This document shows, piece after piece, positions 8,601-17,210 of a stretch of DNA of 38,002 bases (position 1 is the first letter of the stretch; every line of letters starts with the position of its first letter). The DNA is taken from positions 1-38,002 of the forward strand of contig CAMTKF010000026.1 of NCBI GenBank assembly GCA_947072905.1, given 5' to 3'. The stretch comes from an uncultured Bacteroidales bacterium (lineage in GTDB: Bacteria; Bacteroidota; Bacteroidia; Bacteroidales; Muribaculaceae). Below the pieces are notes generated by a model. The model had not been told where the DNA came from. It searched no databases and was given only the letters and a program-made list of their open reading frames with translations. The translations under genes were made by a program, and so were the position numbers.

Positions 8601-9712
8601 GCCTGCGGAAACAAGTCTATTTCGTGGGAAGCCTGGCGGATATAAATCTCCAGCTGTCCGGTAAAGGCCGAGCGGAAGGGTTCGGTAGTCCAGGTATCAA
8701 GCGGCCAGGCCATGATAGTATCGAATATTCTGCCAAGATAGGTGCGGACAAGCCCCGGCTTGCGGCGCAGAATCAACATCAGTACTGAAAACGGCAACGC
8801 CGGATGGTAGAGATATCCGCTTTCTCCGAGCCTGCGCTGAATACTTTCGATGTAATGGTTCTCATTTCCTTTATTTGCAATGTCGACTGCTTTGGATATA
8901 GGTTCAAGACCATCGACGGCTTCGGTGAGAGTGGTCTGCAATGCGCGTCGGCTCAGAAGGTCGAGATTGCGTATGAATCTTGAACTTTCAAGAAGATAAA
9001 GACCTACGCGCCGCACACTTGAAACCATCTCCTTCAGAGCACGCGGATGACGTTTATGCTGATTTTCAGCGTCTATATACCATTGAGATAATGCCGTAAC
9101 CGCCTCGCGCAGAGCTTTAACCACCCATAAGGGTTCACCTCTATCGAGGTCGTTCTTGGCTTCACCGAGGTTCTGCACCATAGCAGCCATAACACGGGCC
9201 AGCATAGGCCGTATGCCCGCCTTTCTCAGAAGTTCATACGGATTAAATAACTGTGCAGGTGCTCCGTGTTCCACAAGCTTTATACTGAAAAAGTCGGGAG
9301 TAAGCTTGTCAAAGCGGCACAGAACCTTTTGTCCGAAACCAAGATAAGCCTTGTTGTCAAAAAGTTTGTATCTTATACCATATTTATCTTCAAGGGTATA
9401 GAAGCTCTTCCCTTTTTCAGGAATCCCTATGACATTGAATTCATATACGTCGAGAGATGCTAAAGTGTTTTGGGCATGACCATAAAATCTGTTTACATAA
9501 TCGGGGACAAAATGTGATAATACCGGATTCTTGCCATAAAAAGTCTTGATTCTGCATCTGATTTTTTCAGGTAATGGTTCATGATGCTGAAAACGCATCT
9601 TTGGCAATTGTACCTCGCCTATCTCAGGAACAATAATCCTCAAAAAGTCCTCTTCATCGCCATAGTTCCTATTAACCTCAAATTCATAGGTATTATTAAT
9701 TTCATATCTCAT
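5639..9712 (-). CDS. Very large AlbA_2 (Schlafen-like) domain protein with N-terminal OB-like repeats
   Basis: I take the start at ATG 9712 (1357 residues) because a TAnnTTTG promoter box lies at 9807-9814, downstream of the upstream in-frame start at 9841, and because MRYEINNTYEFEV begins a regular domain. Two OB/cold-shock-like beta segments lie at about residues 1-65 and 85-150. A long helical region spans roughly 155-430, mixed alpha/beta segments with another short OB-like stretch (KNGDIVRFHI, about 703-712) follow, and a second helical block lies at 770-920. An AlbA_2 putative DNA/RNA-binding domain lies at about 930-1080 (NQFTEFKSSLVYP, IAAFMNSEGGTLYIGVND, VIYVRRSNNS). A charged coiled-coil linker covers about 1090-1145. 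The C-terminal part has strand repeats (LVMVFDNNRILKVPMSEI) resembling a GyrA-type C-terminal blade. It has no signal peptide or ATPase motif. It is first gene of the ruvC unit. A nucleic-acid role is inferred; the exact function is unknown. Confidence 0.75.
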   Translation of the reverse strand: MRYEINNTYEFEVNRNYGDEEDFLRIIVPEIGEVQLPKMRFQHHEPLPEKIRCRIKTFYGKNPVLSHFVPDYVNRFYGHAQNTLASLDVYEFNVIGIPEKGKSFYTLEDKYGIRYKLFDNKAYLGFGQKVLCRFDKLTPDFFSIKLVEHGAPAQLFNPYELLRKAGIRPMLARVMAAMVQNLGEAKNDLDRGEPLWVVKALREAVTALSQWYIDAENQHKRHPRALKEMVSSVRRVGLYLLESSRFIRNLDLLSRRALQTTLTEAVDGLEPISKAVDIANKGNENHYIESIQRRLGESGYLYHPALPFSVLMLILRRKPGLVRTYLGRIFDTIMAWPLDTWTTEPFRSAFTGQLEIYIRQASHEIDLFPQADTEFDTDRLEKNITALALQMLIGGEMADEERRRHNRSLFYRYISLQRPLKSDELLLKSLRVLLGERIPLEFNYSTIRQPQALMTSTTLYSYQAKLESVHRFTEWPIEITFSSEGMVMKRTDEENASRILPNGMMSWLNPQIYVNGIASLGASQLNNLDAHRRMWLSIEKNLFEHRPQLIKNNNISKRRAEIDDDVLIIFSPQMIVRGDNPRWTVRIDDENFETENGWISREDIVGFNINSTNIDRDREAVNSAFIDEKGKPRHFLARVVDVDADGVLHFSLLNDISHQLPEIMNDYDCYSAVIAYTTDYGYSAIAETGYGIHLQRRQQDEYKNGDIVRFHITNRVNSSHIMGVIDGYDETGRILNKTLAFSNILKAISIVEEETDSNESEMLDSEGNLTKEDLREIVEIIRFKAIATSNLLTAFDYLMLARLLALAAGDDRLAKRLFTHAELLRMHQYYATNRRIDADELERRRPEVAGFPLLQSVFHRLEIVSWLGDTDRNNDLWETINNSRNHLLTTLAQLVLSYNMLPADCEESISESLKKQIAHTLGLNFEVKQLKSYGSENQFTEFKSSLVYPARKRNEKVAADPEAQQFVILKTIAAFMNSEGGTLYIGVNDKTHCEAGLFEDFEFYKHYRPSDGKIFHNIKNADNLCVFLTNLVCNTWGNVIAGSVQIDIDTEAQKDVIQVNVSPRTLPVVLDNVIYVRRSNNSKALQDRELEEFTSERKALAMSHRKELEEQEQNNQIKETQATEIAADIQKPEPVAEIAEPVVRDNTCKLKTSTWRDNVLHNWEEGYVQPAGYIYFGEDNTLQLTTEDRSYDYNEDCRQALVFSNKDAEQGFLVMVFDNNRILKVPMSEIVEKDVDRKIPYYKDANLIFTSIAMSNDALLMHISDSKGNLSRRVVPLSEFDSQHLTSNAMPAVQMPGLNAVTECEIAAASALSKFKGSLTRDLSSRQLGYLLHTVAGTDKAEAVFKEDCKNCRPLNH

Positions 9713-9806
9713 ATTCAGTGATTTATAATTAATTTTTGTTTTAAGAATATAACCATTATCAAATTTCAAGTGCAGCGGCGCAGAGCCACTGCATTCATTC
9801 AAGCCA

Positions 9807-9814
9807 CAAATATA
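9807..9814 (-). promoter_or_regulatory. Bacteroidota -7 promoter box for the AlbA_2 gene
   Basis: On the minus strand the sequence TATATTTG matches the TAnnTTTG -7 consensus. A TTG at 9829-9831 lies only 14 nt upstream, closer than the usual 19-21, so the -33 element is weak or different. The predicted 5' UTR is about 90 nt to ATG 9712. This box argues against the in-frame start at 9841. Confidence 0.5.
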
Positions 9815-9872
9815 ATAAAAAAAATTGACAATGCAGGCCATTTTTACAAATTATGCAAATCGTGAAAATTAA

Positions 9873-9894
9873 GAGCTTGTTTAAAAACAAACTC
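9873..9894. repeat. Imperfect inverted repeat in the divergent promoter region
   Basis: Two 10-nt arms (GAGCTTGTTT and AAACAAACTC) with one mismatch surround an AA centre. It could be an operator for a dimeric regulator or the relic of a small repeat. It has no strong T tract, and no gene ends here that it would terminate. Confidence 0.5.
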
Positions 9895-9998
9895 TGACCA
9901 ATAGCTGAATTAGATGCCCCAAACTGATGCGATTTTCGCGACTAACATCCCCGATAATCAAGTTTACAATAAATTTACGCATAATTAAAAGTTTAATC

Positions 9999-10030
9999 TT
10001 GCATATTTTCAAATTAAATGATTATCTTTG
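9999..10030 (+). promoter_or_regulatory. Bacteroidota promoter of the mutA-mutB operon
   Basis: TTG at 9999-10001, 21 nt, then TATCTTTG at 10023-10030 match the Bacteroidota -33/-7 consensus in sequence and spacing. Transcription should start around 10035, giving a leader of about 80 nt. The leader contains one small hairpin (ATGCAC/GTGCAT, 10045-10060) and is too short for a cobalamin riboswitch. Confidence 0.8.
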
Positions 10031-10115
10031 CGCTGAAAAGCACAATGCACGCAGGTGCATGAGTATTAAACTGCTCTAACAATCTTTATTATATTTCAAA
10101 CTATCCCTGAAACTT

Positions 10116-11969
10116 ATGTCGGATAATTCAGAAAAACTTTTTGACATGTTTCCACCGGTATCAACCGAAGAGTGGAAAGCAAAAGTGGTTGCTGACCTCA
10201 AGGGCGCTGACTTCGACCGCAAACTGGTGTGGAAGACCAACGAAGGCTTCAACGTACAGCCAATGTATCGTGCGGAAGACATAGCCTCTTTCAAGACCAC
10301 AGACACACTTCCCGGCGAATACCCTTATGTTCGCGGTATCAGCAAGCATAACGATTGGCTGACCCGTCAGGAAATCATAGCTCCGTCGGCAGGCGAATCC
10401 AACGCCCTCGCTCTCGAAGTACTCAACAAAGGCGTTACCTCGCTTGGATTTAAGGTTAATGACGCTGCCGATGTTGCAACTCTGCTCGAAGGCATTGACC
10501 TCGAAAAAGTGGAAATCAATCTCAGCTGCTGTCCCCGTCATGCTGTAGAAATCGCAGAAGCACTCGTAGCTTGTGTAAAAGCTAAAGGCGCTGAAAAGCA
10601 TTTCCATGGCTCGGTTGACTACAATCCTTGCCGTCCGGCCATGCGTCACGGCAAATCGCTTGACCTTGAATCAGTAGCTGCAACCGCAGTTTCTTTACTT
10701 GAAACAGTAAAAGACGTCCCCGGCATGAAAGTTCTGTCTGTCGACAGCGATATGCTTTCAAACTCGGGCGCTTACATATATCAGGAACTTGGATATGCTC
10801 TGGCATGGGGTGCCGACTGGCTCACCTTGCTCACCGAAAAAGGCATTGCCGTTGACGAAGTCGCACATCGCATCAAGTTCAATATGGGCGTAAGCTCGAA
10901 CTTCTTCATGGAGCTTGCTAAATTCCGTGCAGCCCGCATGCTCTGGGCTCAGATTGTGAAGCAATACAATCCCGCTCACGAAGACAATTGCAAGATGCAC
11001 GTTCATGCTTCAACTTCGCGTTTCAACCAGACTATCTACGACTCACACGTAAACCTGCTCCGCTCGCAGACCGAAACCATGAGCGCAGCTCTGGCCGGAG
11101 TTGAATCTATCACAACCACTCCTTTTGACGTTCCTTACAAAACTCCCGATGCTTTCTCAGAACGCATTGCCCGCAACCAGCAGTACCTGCTGAAAGAAGA
11201 AAGCCATCTCGACAAGGTTATAGACCCCGCCGGCGGTTCGTACTACGTTGAAACTCTTACCGTAGCACTTGCTACCGAAGCATGGAAGCTCTTCCTTGAA
11301 TGTGAACAGGAAGGCGGATTCATGAAGCTTGTTGCTGAAGGCAAGGTTCAGGACGCTGTTAACGCATCATGCGAAAAACGCCACGCCGACGTAGCCCGTC
11401 GCAAGGAAATCCTTCTCGGCACAAACCAATATCCCAACATCAACGAAACCGCCGCTTCAAAGATCGAAAACGGTCATGCCTGCGGTTGTGGATGCAAGGA
11501 TAAGGAAGAAGCTGCCACAGGCAAGGCTCTCTGCGGCAAACGTGCAGCCAGCGACTTTGAGGAACTGCGCCTTGCAACTGAGGCTGCACCCAAGCGTCCC
11601 AAAGTATTCATGCTCACTATAGGCAATCTTGCCATGCGCCTTGCACGTGCCCAGTTCTCTACCAACTTCTTTGGCTGCGCAGGTTATGAAATTATCGACA
11701 ACCTCGGATTCGAGACAGTTGAAGACGGCGTTAAGGCTGCGTTTGAGAAAGAAGCTGATGTTATCGTACTTTGCTCAAGTGATGACGAATATGCAACTCT
11801 CGCACCCGAAGCGTTCAAGCTGATCAACGGCCGCGCAGAATTTGTGGTAGCAGGTAATCCCGCTTGCACAGAAGAACTCAAGGCTGCCGGCATCAACGAC
11901 TTCGTACATGTACGCTGCAATGTTCTTGAAACACTTCGCGATTTCAATAACCGTCTTCTTAACAAATAA
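10116..11969 (+). CDS. mutA: Methylmalonyl-CoA mutase small (beta) subunit
   Basis: This 617-residue protein is the non-catalytic partner of the heterodimeric adenosylcobalamin enzyme that interconverts succinyl-CoA and (R)-methylmalonyl-CoA, a step in propionate formation by Bacteroidales. The N-terminal two thirds form the mutase TIM-barrel relative ([35 protein letters not shown]). The C-terminal Rossmann-like domain starts at about residue 490 (PKVFMLTIGNLAMRLARAQF). In place of the cobalamin motif DGHDRG it has NLAMRLA, so it cannot ligate cobalt through histidine, as known for this subunit. Between the domains lies a short cysteine cluster (C456, C458, C460, in HACGCGCK). The gene follows a strong promoter, and mutB starts 18 nt after its stop. 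Confidence 0.96.
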   Translation: MSDNSEKLFDMFPPVSTEEWKAKVVADLKGADFDRKLVWKTNEGFNVQPMYRAEDIASFKTTDTLPGEYPYVRGISKHNDWLTRQEIIAPSAGESNALALEVLNKGVTSLGFKVNDAADVATLLEGIDLEKVEINLSCCPRHAVEIAEALVACVKAKGAEKHFHGSVDYNPCRPAMRHGKSLDLESVAATAVSLLETVKDVPGMKVLSVDSDMLSNSGAYIYQELGYALAWGADWLTLLTEKGIAVDEVAHRIKFNMGVSSNFFMELAKFRAARMLWAQIVKQYNPAHEDNCKMHVHASTSRFNQTIYDSHVNLLRSQTETMSAALAGVESITTTPFDVPYKTPDAFSERIARNQQYLLKEESHLDKVIDPAGGSYYVETLTVALATEAWKLFLECEQEGGFMKLVAEGKVQDAVNASCEKRHADVARRKEILLGTNQYPNINETAASKIENGHACGCGCKDKEEAATGKALCGKRAASDFEELRLATEAAPKRPKVFMLTIGNLAMRLARAQFSTNFFGCAGYEIIDNLGFETVEDGVKAAFEKEADVIVLCSSDDEYATLAPEAFKLINGRAEFVVAGNPACTEELKAAGINDFVHVRCNVLETLRDFNNRLLNK

Positions 11970-11987
11970 TCTTTCAGCTACAAGAAA

Positions 11988-14132
11988 ATGAGACCCGATT
12001 TTTCTAAAATAGATATCACAAAAGACGCCTTCGGCGCTCAGCATAAAACTGTGGCTGACAATCCTGCCGAAGACTGGCTCACCCCCGAACTCATTCCGGT
12101 AAAGCCCATCTACACCAAGGACGACCTCCAGGGCCTGGAACACCTCAACTACGTTTCGGGTATTCCTCCCTTCCTGCGTGGTCCGTACAGCGCCATGTAT
12201 CCTCTGCGTCCCTGGACCATCCGCCAGTATGCCGGATTCTCCACCGCAGCAGAATCAAACGCATTCTATCGCCGTAACCTCGCATCAGGTCAGAAGGGCC
12301 TTTCAGTTGCCTTTGACCTTGCCACACACCGCGGCTACGATGCCGACCACCAGCGCGTGGTAGGCGACGTAGGTAAAGCAGGTGTGTCTATCTGCTCTAT
12401 CGAAGACATGAAAGTACTCTTCGACGGTATACCTCTGAACAAGATGTCTGTGTCGATGACCATGAACGGCGCCGTACTTCCCGTACTTGCATTCTACATC
12501 AACGCCGGACTTGAACAAGGTGCCAAACTCGAAGAGATGGCCGGTACAATCCAGAATGACATCCTCAAGGAATTCATGGTGCGTAACACCTATATTTATC
12601 CGCCGGAATTCTCTATGCGAATCATTGCCGATATTTTCGAATATACCTCGCAGAATATGCCGAAGTTCAATTCGATTTCAATATCGGGTTACCACATGCA
12701 GGAAGCCGGTGCAACATGCGACATCGAGCTTGCATATACCCTTGCCGACGGTCTTGAATATCTGCGCGCAGGTGTTAATGCCGGTATGGATATTGATGCC
12801 TTCGCACCGCGTCTTTCGTTCTTCTGGGCTATTGGCATGAACTACTTCATGGAAGTTGCCAAGATGCGTGCCGCCCGTATGCTCTGGGCCAAGATTGTAA
12901 AACAGTTCAATCCCAAGAATCCCAAATCTCTGGCACTGCGCACACACTCGCAGACATCGGGCTGGAGTCTTACCGAACAGGATCCCTTCAACAATGTAGG
13001 CCGTACATGTATCGAAGCCATGGCTGCTGCTCTGGGACACACTCAGAGTCTGCATACCAACGCTCTTGACGAAGCTATCGCCCTTCCCACCGACTTCTCT
13101 GCACGTATCGCACGAAACACCCAGATTTATATCCAGGAAGAGACCATGGTCACCAAGCAGGTTGACCCCTGGGCCGGTTCATACTACGTGGAAGCCCTCA
13201 CCAACGAGATCGCTCACCGCGCATGGGAACACATTCAGGAAATCGAGAAACTCGGCGGTATGGCCAAGGCTATTGAAACAGGTCTGCCCAAACTCAGAAT
13301 CGAAGAAGCTGCCGCCCGTACTCAGGCCCGCATCGACTCAGGCCGTCAGACAATCGTTGGTATCAACAAATATTGTCTTGAACACGAAGACCCGATCGAC
13401 ATTCTCGAAATCGACAACACCCAGGTACGTACCGAACAGTGCGAACGCCTTGACGACCTGCGTGCCCACCGCGATGAAGAGAAGGTTAAGGAAGCTCTGG
13501 CAGCTATCACCGAATGCGTACGCACCAAGGAAGGCAACCTCCTTGACCTCGCAGTGAAGGCCGCAGGTGTACGCGCTACTCTCGGCGAAATTTCAGACGC
13601 CTGCGAAGAAGTCGTAGGACGTTATAAAGCAGTAATCAGAACAATTTCAGGCGTGTATTCAGCAGAAACCAAGAAAGATCCCGACTTTGTCCGCGCACAG
13701 CAGATGTGTGAGGAATTCGCAAAACGCGAAGGTCGTCAACCCCGTATCATGATTGCAAAAATGGGCCAGGACGGTCACGACCGTGGTGCAAAGGTTGTTG
13801 CTACCGGTTATGCCGACTGCGGATTCGACGTGGATATGGGTCCGCTCTTCCAGACTCCGGAAGAAGCAGCCCGTCAGGCCGTTGAAAACGACGTTCACAT
13901 CCTCGGTGTCAGCTCACTCGCAGCAGGCCACAAGACTCTGATTCCGCAGGTAATTGCAGAACTCAAGAAGCTCGGCCGCGAAGACATAATGGTGACAGCC
14001 GGTGGTGTTATCCCCGCTCAGGATTATGACTTCCTCTACAAAGCCGGTGTGGCTGCCATTTTCGGCCCCGGTACCCGTATTCCTGATTCAGCCATCAAGA
14101 TGCTCGAAATCCTCAACGAGGATCTCAAGTAA
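11988..14132 (+). CDS. mutB: Methylmalonyl-CoA mutase large (alpha, catalytic) subunit
   Basis: This 714-residue catalytic subunit rearranges succinyl-CoA and methylmalonyl-CoA by a radical mechanism with adenosylcobalamin. The TIM barrel carries the substrate tunnel and conserved phrases ([52 protein letters not shown]). The C-terminal cobalamin domain has QDGHDRGAK with the cobalt-ligating histidine at residue 597, followed by GVSSLAAGH and TAGGVIP. The length is normal for the family. It pairs with mutA immediately upstream. No mutase chaperone (MeaB/ArgK) or epimerase gene is nearby in this window. Confidence 0.98.
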   Translation: MRPDFSKIDITKDAFGAQHKTVADNPAEDWLTPELIPVKPIYTKDDLQGLEHLNYVSGIPPFLRGPYSAMYPLRPWTIRQYAGFSTAAESNAFYRRNLASGQKGLSVAFDLATHRGYDADHQRVVGDVGKAGVSICSIEDMKVLFDGIPLNKMSVSMTMNGAVLPVLAFYINAGLEQGAKLEEMAGTIQNDILKEFMVRNTYIYPPEFSMRIIADIFEYTSQNMPKFNSISISGYHMQEAGATCDIELAYTLADGLEYLRAGVNAGMDIDAFAPRLSFFWAIGMNYFMEVAKMRAARMLWAKIVKQFNPKNPKSLALRTHSQTSGWSLTEQDPFNNVGRTCIEAMAAALGHTQSLHTNALDEAIALPTDFSARIARNTQIYIQEETMVTKQVDPWAGSYYVEALTNEIAHRAWEHIQEIEKLGGMAKAIETGLPKLRIEEAAARTQARIDSGRQTIVGINKYCLEHEDPIDILEIDNTQVRTEQCERLDDLRAHRDEEKVKEALAAITECVRTKEGNLLDLAVKAAGVRATLGEISDACEEVVGRYKAVIRTISGVYSAETKKDPDFVRAQQMCEEFAKREGRQPRIMIAKMGQDGHDRGAKVVATGYADCGFDVDMGPLFQTPEEAARQAVENDVHILGVSSLAAGHKTLIPQVIAELKKLGREDIMVTAGGVIPAQDYDFLYKAGVAAIFGPGTRIPDSAIKMLEILNEDLK

Positions 14133-14151
14133 TCCATAATACAATCCATTG

Positions 14152-14188
14152 CTCCCCGGCACTTTTCACTCTGTCGGGGAGTTTTTAA
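14152..14188 (+). terminator. Rho-independent terminator after mutB
   Basis: A 7-bp perfect GC-rich stem (CTCCCCG/CGGGGAG) with a 16-nt loop is followed by TTTTTAATTT. It lies 19 nt after the mutB stop and only 20 nt before the next gene. Confidence 0.88.
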
Positions 14189-14206
14189 TTTATTGCAATT
14201 CAGATT

Positions 14207-17200
14207 ATGCCGCAAAAGAAGTTCTTAGAACAGATAGCCGACTACTATACCGGCAAACCCGGTAACGGCGACCTTGCTGATATAACCTTCATATTCCCGA
14301 ACAAACGTTCGGCCATGTTCCTTAAACGTTATATACAGCTAAGGGTGAAAGACCGGTTTACACTGATGCCGCGTTTCTCAACCTTCAGCCGCTTCACCTC
14401 GCAGATAGTGCGTGTAGGCGAAGCTTCGCGCTACGAGTTGCTGTTTATTCTTTATCAGGCGTACTGTCAGGCATTGATGGAAGTCAACCCCGACGGCGAG
14501 GAACAGATACGCGACTTCGACAGATTTATATTCTGGGGCGACATGATTCTGAATGATTTTGATGAGATAGACAAAGCCCTTGCCGACCCCAAGCAACTTT
14601 ACAAAAACCTTGAATCCCTGAAAGAGATTTCGTCGGATTATCTTACGGATGAACAGAAAAGTATTATTAAAAGGATTTGGGGCGATACCAACTATACAGT
14701 TCATGTAGAATCATTCTGGCTACACACCAACAGAGGTGACAACTCGGAGCTTACACGAAAGTTTACCACCTTATGGCAGATTCTCGGACGTATTTATGAG
14801 ATTTTTCAGGAAAAGCTGAAAGAGAATCATCTTACCACTTCAGGCAAACAGATGCGCCGTGCTCTCGAGATTCTGAAAAGTCGTGACAATTCCAATTTAT
14901 TAAACCGACGATACGTTTTTGTAGGTCTTAGCGATTTGTCGAATGCTGAGATTGCGATAATGGACTTTTTGAAGAACGCCGGTATAGCTGAATTTTTCTG
15001 GGATCTGGAGTCGCCACTCTTCAAGTCGGGTGATGATAAATTTGACAATGAAAACCGTGCGATACGTATAATCTCACGTCTCAGAGAGCTGTACCCTATG
15101 CCACAAGACTTTGAGCCGGAACCTATCGACAGTATAGGAAACATCAATATCATAGGTGTGCCGTCGGCAATGGCTCAAAGCAAATATGCAGGTAAGGTAA
15201 TAAAAGAAATGGGAAAGCTTAACGACAGCGAAGCTTTTAATACCGCCATTGTCGTACCCGATACATCTCAACTCATGCACCTGATGCTGAGTTTGCCGGA
15301 TGATCTGCCCGGCATCAATGTGACGATGGGGCTGCCCTACTCCTCAACCAACTTTGCCAATCTCTTCCGTGCCATCATCTCCATGCAGAGACGCATGCGC
15401 AAGACAAGAAACAATAAACATACGTTCTTCTATCAGGACGTACTCGAGGTACTTGTGCATCCGCACTTCCAGCTTGTGGCGCCTCAAAGGGCCAATTCTG
15501 TAAGGCAGTATATATTTGATCAAAGGCAGTTTAACATTGATGCGGAGGCTCTTACCAATGAATTCCCTGAACTGTCTGCAATTTTCAGCCCTGTAGGCGA
15601 CACTGACAACATTGACAATACATACCGTTATATAACTAACCTGCTCAAATGTCTGCGCGAATCGTTTGTGCGATACACAACAAACAAAGTCGAGGACGAA
15701 GTATTTGAATTGAACATTCTTGATTATTTCGAACAACAGCTCGACGAGCTGCATCGTTTGATGGAGAAATACAAGATTGACATGCGCGGTGCTACTTTTT
15801 TCTCCATTTTTGAGCGTATTCTCCAATCCAAGACCATCAATGTAGAAGGCACTCCGCTTCATGGTCTTCAAATCATGGGCGTACTTGAAACTCGAGCGCT
15901 TGACTTTGACAATATCATTTTCCTTGACATGAACGAAAGGACATTCCCCCGTCGTGATTATGTCAAGACTATGATTCCCAACAATCTGCGCAGAGGTTAT
16001 GGTCTGCCGCCCATTGAACAGAGCGAGAGTTTCTACTCATATTATTTCCTGAGAGCTATAGGACGTGCATCAAATGTGACACTATTATACGACTCTCGTC
16101 CTCCCAAGACCGGAACAAGCGAGATGTCACGCTACGTCACCCAGCTGATGTATCTGAATCAAGGCGACAATATAAAGCACAACCAGGTGGAATTCAGCGG
16201 AAAGCAACCGCAATGCTCGGAGATTACAGTCAACAAGACTCCGGCGGTGATGCGACAGTTGTATGAATTCCGCAGAGCCGGCGGGAAAAATATATCCGCA
16301 TCATCGCTTAAGACCTATCTTAACTGCCCGTTGCAATTTTACCTGCAATATATTGTGGGTCTCCGAGATTCAGAAGATCCTACAGAATATATGGATGAAG
16401 CCGAAATCGGAACCATATTCCACAACACCGTCGAGCGTCTGTACCGTCCCTATAAAGAGGTAGAGATAACAGAACAGATTATAGACAAGATTCTGAACGA
16501 TGGCAAGCTTGATAAAATACTTATAGAAGAAATCGCCATTATCAACAAGCTCGACCCTGAGACAGCAAGCATGGATTCTTTTAACATCGAAGCAAGGATG
16601 TTGAAGGGAAAAATAGCCCTGCTGATACGCCAGATGCTTGAATGCGAGAAAACAGACTACTGCAACCGACCCGGAAATTTCACATACATGGATGGTGAAA
16701 TGGAGGTGGCAAAGCCTTGGAAGATATACGACGGTTTAACCGTAAATTTCAAAATGCTGATAGACCGTATTGACAGGCTCGATGGAAATACCCTAAGGTT
16801 TATAGACTATAAAACCGGAAAGGATATATACAAGATTGGCAATAATTTAGAATCAATATTCTCGCCTGACTATACAAAGCACGCCATATTTCAGCTTCTG
16901 GTTTATGCCGAGGCCTATCATGACCTTGTAGACCCTGATGTAGATATACGTATTGCCCTTCATATAGTAAAGAAGATCCTTACTGAAAACACTATAGCAC
17001 CCATAACTTTAGGCAGAGGTGTGTTGCCGGATTTCAAGACCATAACACAGCAGTTCAGGCCTCTGCTTAATGAACTGTTCCGTAAAATTTTTGACGACAC
17101 AACACCGTTCACTCAATGCGCCAACACGGAGCAATGCCGTCGGTGCTCATTCAACAGTATGTGCGGACGCAGCCTGCCGCCTGAATACGATAATCTATAG
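14207..17200 (+). CDS. AddB-like PD-(D/E)XK nuclease with Fe-S cluster motif
   Basis: This 997-residue protein resembles the Bacteroidota AddB/RexB-type nuclease subunit that processes DNA double-strand breaks with an AddA helicase. The N-terminal region is helicase-like but lacks a Walker A lysine motif (ITFIFPNKRSAMFLKRY, residues 25-42). The C-terminal RecB-type nuclease starts at about 690 (ISASSLKTYLNCPLQFYLQYI). Its catalytic residues are probably D853 or D856 (LIDRIDRL), D867 and K869 (FIDYKTGK). Four cysteines match the AddB 4Fe-4S pattern: C707, then C977-x2-C980-x5-C986. It follows the mutB terminator by 20 nt with no clear promoter box; hemW starts 10 nt after its stop. No AddA gene is in the window. 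Confidence 0.88.
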   Translation: MPQKKFLEQIADYYTGKPGNGDLADITFIFPNKRSAMFLKRYIQLRVKDRFTLMPRFSTFSRFTSQIVRVGEASRYELLFILYQAYCQALMEVNPDGEEQIRDFDRFIFWGDMILNDFDEIDKALADPKQLYKNLESLKEISSDYLTDEQKSIIKRIWGDTNYTVHVESFWLHTNRGDNSELTRKFTTLWQILGRIYEIFQEKLKENHLTTSGKQMRRALEILKSRDNSNLLNRRYVFVGLSDLSNAEIAIMDFLKNAGIAEFFWDLESPLFKSGDDKFDNENRAIRIISRLRELYPMPQDFEPEPIDSIGNINIIGVPSAMAQSKYAGKVIKEMGKLNDSEAFNTAIVVPDTSQLMHLMLSLPDDLPGINVTMGLPYSSTNFANLFRAIISMQRRMRKTRNNKHTFFYQDVLEVLVHPHFQLVAPQRANSVRQYIFDQRQFNIDAEALTNEFPELSAIFSPVGDTDNIDNTYRYITNLLKCLRESFVRYTTNKVEDEVFELNILDYFEQQLDELHRLMEKYKIDMRGATFFSIFERILQSKTINVEGTPLHGLQIMGVLETRALDFDNIIFLDMNERTFPRRDYVKTMIPNNLRRGYGLPPIEQSESFYSYYFLRAIGRASNVTLLYDSRPPKTGTSEMSRYVTQLMYLNQGDNIKHNQVEFSGKQPQCSEITVNKTPAVMRQLYEFRRAGGKNISASSLKTYLNCPLQFYLQYIVGLRDSEDPTEYMDEAEIGTIFHNTVERLYRPYKEVEITEQIIDKILNDGKLDKILIEEIAIINKLDPETASMDSFNIEARMLKGKIALLIRQMLECEKTDYCNRPGNFTYMDGEMEVAKPWKIYDGLTVNFKMLIDRIDRLDGNTLRFIDYKTGKDIYKIGNNLESIFSPDYTKHAIFQLLVYAEAYHDLVDPDVDIRIALHIVKKILTENTIAPITLGRGVLPDFKTITQQFRPLLNELFRKIFDDTTPFTQCANTEQCRRCSFNSMCGRSLPPEYDNL

Positions 17201-17210
17201 CTTGTTTAAT

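Larger units (their letters stand above)
9713..10115. other. Divergent intergenic region between the AlbA_2 gene and mutA
   Basis: About 400 nt of AT-rich DNA without a convincing gene once the AlbA_2 start is placed at 9712. It holds a minus-strand -7 box (9807-9814), an imperfect inverted repeat (9873-9894), the plus-strand mutA promoter (9999-10030) and a small hairpin in the mutA leader (10045-10060). The stretch 9895-9998 shows nothing I can name. Confidence 0.7.

Noticed and set aside
7553-8788. Long open frame of 411 codons on the plus strand
   Set aside because: It lies wholly antisense to the large AlbA_2 gene, its translation is rich in Cys, Val and His with no domain, and it has no promoter or neighbours on that strand.
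9713-9841. 43-residue N-terminal extension of the AlbA_2 protein
   Set aside because: The start would lie upstream of the predicted -7 box at 9807-9814, and the added sequence has no domain-like pattern.
10031-10115. Cobalamin riboswitch upstream of mutA
   Set aside because: The leader is only about 80 nt and has one 6-bp hairpin; no B12-box or multi-helix fold is visible.
17070-17210. 47-residue N-terminal extension of HemW
   Set aside because: It overlaps the end of the AddB-like gene in another frame, and the conserved HemW start is MAGLYIHIPFC at 17211.
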